DNA of 64,000 nucleotides, from assembly GCF_018531465.1 (NCBI RefSeq), contig NZ_JAHDTF010000020.1, positions 1 to 64,000 on the forward strand, written 5' to 3'. Each line of letters starts with the position of its first letter. The stretch's first letter is position 1. Both the position numbers and the translations under genes were made by a program. The notes beneath the pieces are model-generated. The model ran no database searches. It saw nothing but the letters and a program-made list of their open reading frames with translations, and was not told where the DNA came from. Origin of the DNA: Sphaerisporangium fuscum. Its GTDB lineage: Bacteria; Actinomycetota; Actinomycetes; Streptosporangiales; Streptosporangiaceae. Positions 58,776 through 64,000 of the stretch are shown here, piece by piece.

Positions 58776-60386
58776 GTGGGGCATGTCGAGGTAGGCCGGC
58801 TCACCTATGTTCTGCCGGACGGGCGGCCGTTGCTGAACGAGGTCTCCTTCCGCATCGGCGAGGGCGTCAAGGCGGCCCTGGTGGGGCCGAACGGCGCGGG
58901 CAAGACCACCCTGATGCGGCTGATCGCGGGCGACGTGCGGCCGGTCGAGGGGAGCGTCGCGAGCTCGGGCGGGCTCGGGGTGATGCGGCAGTTCATCGGC
59001 GGCATCCGCGACGGCCGTACCGTCCACGAGCTGCTGCTCTCGGTCGCCCCCGAGCGGGTGCGCGAGGCCGCGCGCAAGCTCGAGGAGGCCGAGCTCGTCA
59101 TGATGGAGCGCGACGACGAGAAGGCCCAGCTGCGCTACGCCCAGGCGATCACCGACTACACCGACGCCGGCGGGTACGACATCGAGGTCCTGTGGGACAC
59201 CTGCACGGTGGCCGCGCTGGGCGCTCCGTACGACAACGTGAAGTACCGCGAGGTCAACACGCTGTCGGGCGGCGAGCAGAAGCGGCTGGTGCTGGAGGCC
59301 CTGCTGCGCGGGCCCGACCAGACCCTGCTCCTCGACGAGCCCGACAACTACCTCGACGTGCCCGGCAAGCAGTGGCTCGAACAGGCTCTCAGGGAGACCC
59401 CCAAGACGGTGCTGCTCGTCTCCCACGACAGGCAGTTGCTCGCCAACGCCGCCGACCGCATCGTCACCGTCGAGTCCGGCGGCGTCTGGGTGCACGGCGG
59501 CGGCTTCGCGACCTACGCCGAGGCGCGCCGGGAGCGCAACGAGCGCCTCGACGAGCTGCGCCGCCGCTGGGACGAGGAGCACGCGAAGCTGAAGCGCCTG
59601 GTCACCATGCTGAAGCAGAAGGCGATGTACAACGACGGCATGGCCCCGGCCTACCACGCCGCGCAGACGCGGCTGCGGAGGTTCGAGGAGGCCGGGCCGC
59701 CGGAGGTGGCGCCCAAGGACCAGAAGATCAGCATGCGCCTGCGCGGCGGCCGTACGGGCAAGCGCGCGGTGATCTGCGAGGGGCTGGAGCTCACCGGCCT
59801 GATGAAGCCGTTCGACCTGGAGGTCTGGTACGGCGAGCGGGTGGCGGTGCTGGGCTCCAACGGGTCCGGGAAGTCCCACTTCCTCCGGTTGGTCGGGGGT
59901 GAGGATGTCCGGCACACCGGCGTCGTGCGGCTCGGCGCCCGGGTCGTCCCGGGACACTTCGCGCAGACGCACGCCCGCCCGGAGCTGCGGGGCCGCACTC
60001 CCTGCGAGATCGTCATGAGCGAGCACGCCAAGCTCAAGAACGAGGCGATGAAGGCCCTGGCGCGCTACGAGCTGGCGGGGAGCATCGCCGAGCAGCGCTT
60101 CGAGACCCTGTCGGGCGGTCAGCAGGCCAGGTTGCAGATCCTGCTGCTGGAGCTGTCGGGAGCGACGCTGCTGCTGCTCGACGAGCCGACCGACAACCTC
60201 GATCTCGCCAGCGCCGAGGCGCTGCAGGAGGGGCTCGACCAGTTCGACGGCACGGTGCTCGCGGTGACCCACGACCGCTGGTTCGCCGCCGACTTCGACC
60301 GCTACCTCGTCTTCCGTGCCGACGGCCGGGTGGAGGAGTCGACGGAGCCGGTCTGGGACGAGGCCCGGGTGGTCCGCCCCCGCTGA
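58776..60386 (+). CDS. ABC-F family ATPase
   Basis: 536 residues with two ATPase domains and no membrane segments. Domain 1: GPNGAGKTTL and LSGGEQKRLVLEALL; domain 2: GSNGSGKSHFL and LSGGQQARLQILLLELS, each with Walker B LLLDEPxDN. Linker (~265-310) contains an Arg/Lys-rich coiled coil as in ribosome-targeting ABC-F proteins. GTG 58776 with GGGAGGG is preferred. Possible antibiotic resistance or translation factor. Confidence 0.92.
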   Translation: MGHVEVGRLTYVLPDGRPLLNEVSFRIGEGVKAALVGPNGAGKTTLMRLIAGDVRPVEGSVASSGGLGVMRQFIGGIRDGRTVHELLLSVAPERVREAARKLEEAELVMMERDDEKAQLRYAQAITDYTDAGGYDIEVLWDTCTVAALGAPYDNVKYREVNTLSGGEQKRLVLEALLRGPDQTLLLDEPDNYLDVPGKQWLEQALRETPKTVLLVSHDRQLLANAADRIVTVESGGVWVHGGGFATYAEARRERNERLDELRRRWDEEHAKLKRLVTMLKQKAMYNDGMAPAYHAAQTRLRRFEEAGPPEVAPKDQKISMRLRGGRTGKRAVICEGLELTGLMKPFDLEVWYGERVAVLGSNGSGKSHFLRLVGGEDVRHTGVVRLGARVVPGHFAQTHARPELRGRTPCEIVMSEHAKLKNEAMKALARYELAGSIAEQRFETLSGGQQARLQILLLELSGATLLLLDEPTDNLDLASAEALQEGLDQFDGTVLAVTHDRWFAADFDRYLVFRADGRVEESTEPVWDEARVVRPR

Positions 60387-60486
60387 ACGGCCCCGCACCG
60401 CCGCCGACTCTGTGCCGCTTAAAGAATTCGTACGGCTTGCGCGTGTCGGAGGAGTGAGGTCCGACTAGGCGGGCTATGACGGCCTT

Positions 60487-61308
60487 GTGACCCAGCGTAG
60501 TCGAACGACGACAGCACTCGTAGTGGCACTCGGGGTGGCGGGGGCGGCCCTCGCCGGCTGCGGCGGTGAGGAGCATGCGCAGCCCAAGCAGCGGCTCAGG
60601 CCGCTCGTGGTCAAGGAGCAGACCTCGGCCGTCACCCAGGGGACCGGCGGCTACGTGGTGACCTGGGCGGGCGTGATCGCCAACCCCAACCGCTGGCACT
60701 TCGGGGAGAACGTCACCGCCACCGTCGTGGGGCGCGACGCGTCGGGCAAGGAGGTCCTGCGGATGGACCAGCCCCTGGACGCCGTGCCGCCGGGCGGCTC
60801 GCTCAAGTTCACCGGGCAGGCCACCGCCTCGGCGAGCCCGGCGGAGGTGAAGCTCTCGTTCAAGCCGGCCCAGTGGCGCGAGGCGGCGCGCATCCCCTCG
60901 GCCTTCGTGCCGTTCCCGATCTCGTCGGCGGCCACCGAGAAGCTCGGCAACGGCTCCTACCTGGTCACCGGTGGGGTCGCCAACCCGTTCCAGAAGACGG
61001 CGACGAGCCTGGTGGTGACGGCGCTGCTGCGCGACAAGGAGGGCAGGCTGCTCGCCGGCGCGAGCACGTACGTCGACGACGTGCGCGCGGGCACGCCGCG
61101 TCGCTTCGTGCTCACCGTGGACGGCCTGAACGCCGCGACGCAGGTGGCGAGCACGGACATCACCGCCCGCACCTGGGGCTCCAGCGGTCGGCCGTATGAG
61201 GAACTGGCCCTGAGCGGCGCGGTGCCGCCGAGCACGGTCAAACCGACGACACCGCCATTCGCCAGGGACCGCGGGTACCAGGCGATGCCGGTCGACCGAC
61301 GGCCGTGA
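60487..61308 (+). CDS. Hypothetical lipoprotein with two FxLYD-like beta domains
   Basis: 273 residues. Lipobox LAGCGG anchors it. Two similar beta-rich units follow (VVTWAGVIANPNRWHFGENVTATVVGRDASGKEV and LVTGGVANPFQKTATSLVVTALLRDKEGRLL), matching the FxLYD pattern. Start GTG 60487. Confidence 0.8.
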   Translation: MTQRSRTTTALVVALGVAGAALAGCGGEEHAQPKQRLRPLVVKEQTSAVTQGTGGYVVTWAGVIANPNRWHFGENVTATVVGRDASGKEVLRMDQPLDAVPPGGSLKFTGQATASASPAEVKLSFKPAQWREAARIPSAFVPFPISSAATEKLGNGSYLVTGGVANPFQKTATSLVVTALLRDKEGRLLAGASTYVDDVRAGTPRRFVLTVDGLNAATQVASTDITARTWGSSGRPYEELALSGAVPPSTVKPTTPPFARDRGYQAMPVDRRP

Positions 61309-61394
61309 GCGCGGCGCTGGCGGTTCCCACTTCCGGTCGCGACCGGCCTACCCCTCTATGGATCTTGAAATCACCCGCGGGTTACGGTACCTAC

Positions 61395-62501
61395 ATGACT
61401 TCCCCCCGGATAGTCCTGTTCGGCGCGACCGGCTTCACCGGCCGGCTCACCGTCGAGGCGCTCCTGGCGTACGGCGCCCATCCGGTGCTGGCGGGGCGGG
61501 ACCCGGCCAGGCTGGAGGCCCTCGCCTCCTCGCTGCCGGTCGAGTTGCCGACCGCCGTCGCCGACGTGAACCGGCCGGCCACGATCCGCCGCATCATCGA
61601 GCCGGGCAACGTGCTCATCTCCACGGTGGGACCGTTCGCGCGCTGGGGGGAGCCTGCCGTCGAGGCGGCGATCGAGGCGGGGGGCGTCTATCTCGACTCC
61701 ACCGGAGAGCCGACGTTCATCCGGCGGATCTTCCAGCGGTACGGGCCCGCGGCGGCCGCGGCGGGCGCCACGCTGCTGACGGCCTTCGGATACGACTACG
61801 TCCCGGGGAATCTCGCGGCGGCGATGGCGTTGCGGAAAGCGGGGTCGGAAGCGGTCCGGGTGGATATCGGGTATTTCATCCAGGGCAACATGGCGCGCCG
61901 GGCGAGCGCGGGCACTCGGGCTTCGGCCCTCGGAATGGCGCTGGAGCCGATGTACGGCTTCCGTGACGGCCGTATTCTTCGCGAATATGGGCGTACACGG
62001 ATTTTCTCGGTGGGAGGCCGCCGCAGGCACGGGTTGTCGATCGGGGCCTCTGAGCATTTCGCCCTGCCGCGCATGCATTCCGGGCTGCGCGAGGTGAACG
62101 TCTACCTGGGCTGGCTGGGCGCGCTCACCAGGGCCGCCGGGGTGCTGTCGAGGGCGACCCCGTTCATCGCCGCCATCCCGGGCGCCAAGCGGGTCACCAA
62201 GGCCGTCGCCGACCGGGTCATCAGATCGGCGAACCGCGACGAGCCCGCCGCGCCCGGCGCCGACGCGATCTCCTCCCAGATCGTCGCCGAGGCCTACGAC
62301 GCGGGCGGCCGGAAGCTCGCCTCGGTCGAGCTGCACGGCGGCGACCCGTACGACTTCACCGCACGCGCGCTGGCGTGGGGAGCGGTCACCGCCGCCTCCG
62401 ACGGCGTCCACGCCACGGGCGCGGTGGGCCCGGTGGAGGCATTCGGCCTGGAGAGCCTCGAACGCGGCTGCGCCGAAGCAGGCCTGCGCGCCGTGGCCTG
62501 A
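61395..62501 (+). CDS. Saccharopine-dehydrogenase-like NAD(P) reductase
   Basis: 368 residues. N-terminal Rossmann fold VLFGATGFTGRLTVEALLAYGAHPVLAGRDPARLEALA; the region YDYVPGNLAAAMALRK and the later segment are like trans-acting enoyl reductases of actinomycete lipid metabolism. Substrate unknown. ATG 61395 is preferred to the upstream extension, which overlaps the lipoprotein gene. Confidence 0.88.
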   Translation: MTSPRIVLFGATGFTGRLTVEALLAYGAHPVLAGRDPARLEALASSLPVELPTAVADVNRPATIRRIIEPGNVLISTVGPFARWGEPAVEAAIEAGGVYLDSTGEPTFIRRIFQRYGPAAAAAGATLLTAFGYDYVPGNLAAAMALRKAGSEAVRVDIGYFIQGNMARRASAGTRASALGMALEPMYGFRDGRILREYGRTRIFSVGGRRRHGLSIGASEHFALPRMHSGLREVNVYLGWLGALTRAAGVLSRATPFIAAIPGAKRVTKAVADRVIRSANRDEPAAPGADAISSQIVAEAYDAGGRKLASVELHGGDPYDFTARALAWGAVTAASDGVHATGAVGPVEAFGLESLERGCAEAGLRAVA

Positions 62502-62766
62502 GCCGCTCCCGCCTCCCGCGCCGCGCAGCTGGCAGGGCCAGATGTGTGCTGTGAAAAACATTCGCATAACGCGGGTTAATCGGCTCGCCTAATCCGCAAG
62601 CCTTCTCACGACCGGCGGTTGATGGCGGTATGTCGAATTTGATCGCCATTCCAGGGGTGACCAATGGCGAACAATCTTGCGGACTTTCATTACGGTATTA
62701 ATACAAGGCCTGTCATGACCCGGAAACGGTGGAGCGAGGAGTTACCGAGCCTTTACTGTCGGTTAC

Positions 62767-64000
62767 ATGAATGACAGCGTCCTGGTCGAGGCACTCCGCG
62801 CCGGCGATCCTGGTGCCCTCGCTGCCCTCTACGACACCTACGCCGAGAGCCTCTACGGCTACGCCCGAGCCATGCTCGACAGCTCCGACAACGCCCAGGT
62901 CGCGCTGCGCGACACCCTGATCGCGGCGGAGGCGCACGTCCACGCGCTGGCCGACCCCGAGCGGCTGCGCGTGTGGCTGTACGCACTGGCGCGGGGCGAG
63001 TGCATGCGCAGGCGGTCGGTCGTGCCGGCGGGCGACGGGCAGCCGACCGTGCCGGCCCCTCCCGTCGAGCCCGACGCCCCGGACGCCGACCTGCGGCTCG
63101 TCGCGGTCAACGCCGTCGCCGCGCTGCCCGATGACGAGCGCGAGGTCCTCGACCTGCTCACCCGCCATGCCATCCCCGAGGGGGAACTCGCCGCCGTGCT
63201 CGGCGTCGCGCCCGCCGAGGCCGAGCAGTCACGCCAGGCCGCGAGCGCCCGGCTGCAGCGGCTCGTCACCGCCGAGATCCTCGCCCGCAACGGCCAAGGC
63301 GGCTGCGCCGGCCGGGCGGCCGTCCTCGAAGGCTTCTCCGGTGACCTCGACGCCGGCACCCGCGCGCGACTGCTCGACCACCTCGACGGCTGCCCCTCCT
63401 GCGCGCCCCACGGCGAGCGCCAGGTCTCGGCGGCCAAGGTCTTCACCCTGCTGCCCCGGCCGGTGCCACCCGAGACCCTGCGCGTGCGGGTGATGAGCTG
63501 TTTCATCGACCCCGAGCTCCTCCCCTACCGCCGCTTCGTCGCGCGGCGCACCGGGCTCCTCGACACCGACGGGTTTCCCCTTCGCGAGATCAAAGGGGAT
63601 CGGCGCTGGCCTCAGGCTCTTGCGGGCGCTGTGGCGGCGGTCGCGATCGGGATCGGCGTCATAGTGCTGCTCAACGCGCTGAACGGCATGGACGACCGGC
63701 TCTCGGGCGTGATCTACGGCGCGTTACCGGCACCGAAGGGATCTTCCGGGCAGAAGAGTCAGGCGCCGGAGGGTTCGGAGGCCGCCGAGTCCCCGGCGGG
63801 CCTGACCCCCGTGGCCGAGGGCGGGCCGACCCTCCCCGCGAGGCCCCCGGGCTCCGCCGTCCCCGTGGCGATCGTACGGCCCGGTCCGCCAGGCCTCCCG
63901 CGTGTGCCGGCGCCCTCGCCGCTGCCTCCCGGCCGTACGCCGGCGCCGTCCTCACCGGCGCCGGCCCCGAGCGGCGGGTCGTCCACACCGCCCGCCACTT
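62767..64000 (+). CDS. ECF sigma factor fused to zinc-finger anti-sigma and TM region, incomplete
   Basis: At least 411 residues, running off the window. Sigma-70 region 2 (~1-70, EALRAGDPGALAALYDTYAESLYGYARAML) and region 4-like HTH (~110-165, LPDDEREVLDLLTRHAIPEGELAAVLGVAPAEAEQSRQAASARLQRL) precede a zf-HC2-type motif H-x3-C-x2-C (LLDHLDGCPSCAPH, ~205-218), one membrane segment (~283-300) and a Pro-rich exported tail. Sigma and anti-sigma in one chain. ATG 62767. Confidence 0.82.
   Translation, partial: MNDSVLVEALRAGDPGALAALYDTYAESLYGYARAMLDSSDNAQVALRDTLIAAEAHVHALADPERLRVWLYALARGECMRRRSVVPAGDGQPTVPAPPVEPDAPDADLRLVAVNAVAALPDDEREVLDLLTRHAIPEGELAAVLGVAPAEAEQSRQAASARLQRLVTAEILARNGQGGCAGRAAVLEGFSGDLDAGTRARLLDHLDGCPSCAPHGERQVSAAKVFTLLPRPVPPETLRVRVMSCFIDPELLPYRRFVARRTGLLDTDGFPLREIKGDRRWPQALAGAVAAVAIGIGVIVLLNALNGMDDRLSGVIYGALPAPKGSSGQKSQAPEGSEAAESPAGLTPVAEGGPTLPARPPGSAVPVAIVRPGPPGLPRVPAPSPLPPGRTPAPSSPAPAPSGGSSTPPAT

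Overview
The window is high-GC, gene-dense actinomycete chromosome. F420-dependent oxidoreductase, Rv0130-like MaoC dehydratase, SigE-type ECF factors, LuxR-type two-component pairs, a MauE/thioredoxin-equipped lanthipeptide cluster and lipobox/Tat-type exported proteins together suggest a filamentous member of the Streptosporangiales or a relative. This placement is inferred from gene content; no species marker is present. No rRNA, CRISPR array, integrase or transposase was found.

Layout. 1-3.2 kb: an orphan FtsH extracellular-domain membrane protein, a 3' fragment of tRNA-Ser(GCU) with its terminator, then a CapK/PaaK-like ligase and TetR regulator pair. 3.2-10.3 kb: ordinary housekeeping and regulatory genes (F420 oxidoreductase, SigE-family sigma factor plus membrane-anchored propeller protein, MaoC hydratase, NarL-type two-component pair, a kinase-like ATPase-only protein, an S4 RNA-binding protein). 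10.47-16.77 kb: an intact tRNA-Arg(ACG) followed by three small cassettes, each a divergent regulator/effector pair and each ending in a progressively decayed copy of the tRNA-Arg 3' half plus a terminator. This looks like serial accretion at a tRNA attachment site with no integrase left.

17.0-19.8 kb: three secreted cell-wall enzymes (M15-like, M23 and SpoIID types); the last two share a nearly identical I36/crystallin-like N-terminal module encoded by a 388-bp duplication. 19.9-24.1 kb: an HTH-TM-NBR1-Ig protein, a SUKH-like protein, and a TetR/FAD-monooxygenase pair. 24.2-27.6 kb: an operon of an Lnt-like N-acyltransferase/nitrilase with a two-component system. 28.3-35.5 kb: drug-type transporter, SDR and regulator, polysaccharide deacetylase lipoprotein and small exported proteins.

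35.9-43.4 kb: a sugar or Amadori-compound catabolic locus, with an ABC importer lacking its own ATPase, a FrlC-like epimerase, a FrlB-like SIS deglycase, a FrlD-like kinase and a LacI regulator; near-identical palindromes lie in the divergent promoter region. 43.3-51.2 kb: a lanthipeptide cluster (five-Cys precursor, LanL/LanKC synthetase with an unusual Cys-Cys-Gly zinc motif, ABC exporter, MauE-like and thioredoxin-like redox proteins), then a two-component pair and a second, non-ribosomal-operon-type SecY. 52.6-64 kb: XRE-cupin/MFS pair, NAD(P)-binding proteins, a pyrimidine-dimer-glycosylase-like protein, a Tat-exported multicopper oxidase, an ABC-F protein, a lipoprotein, a saccharopine-dehydrogenase-like reductase, and a sigma/anti-sigma fusion cut by the window end.
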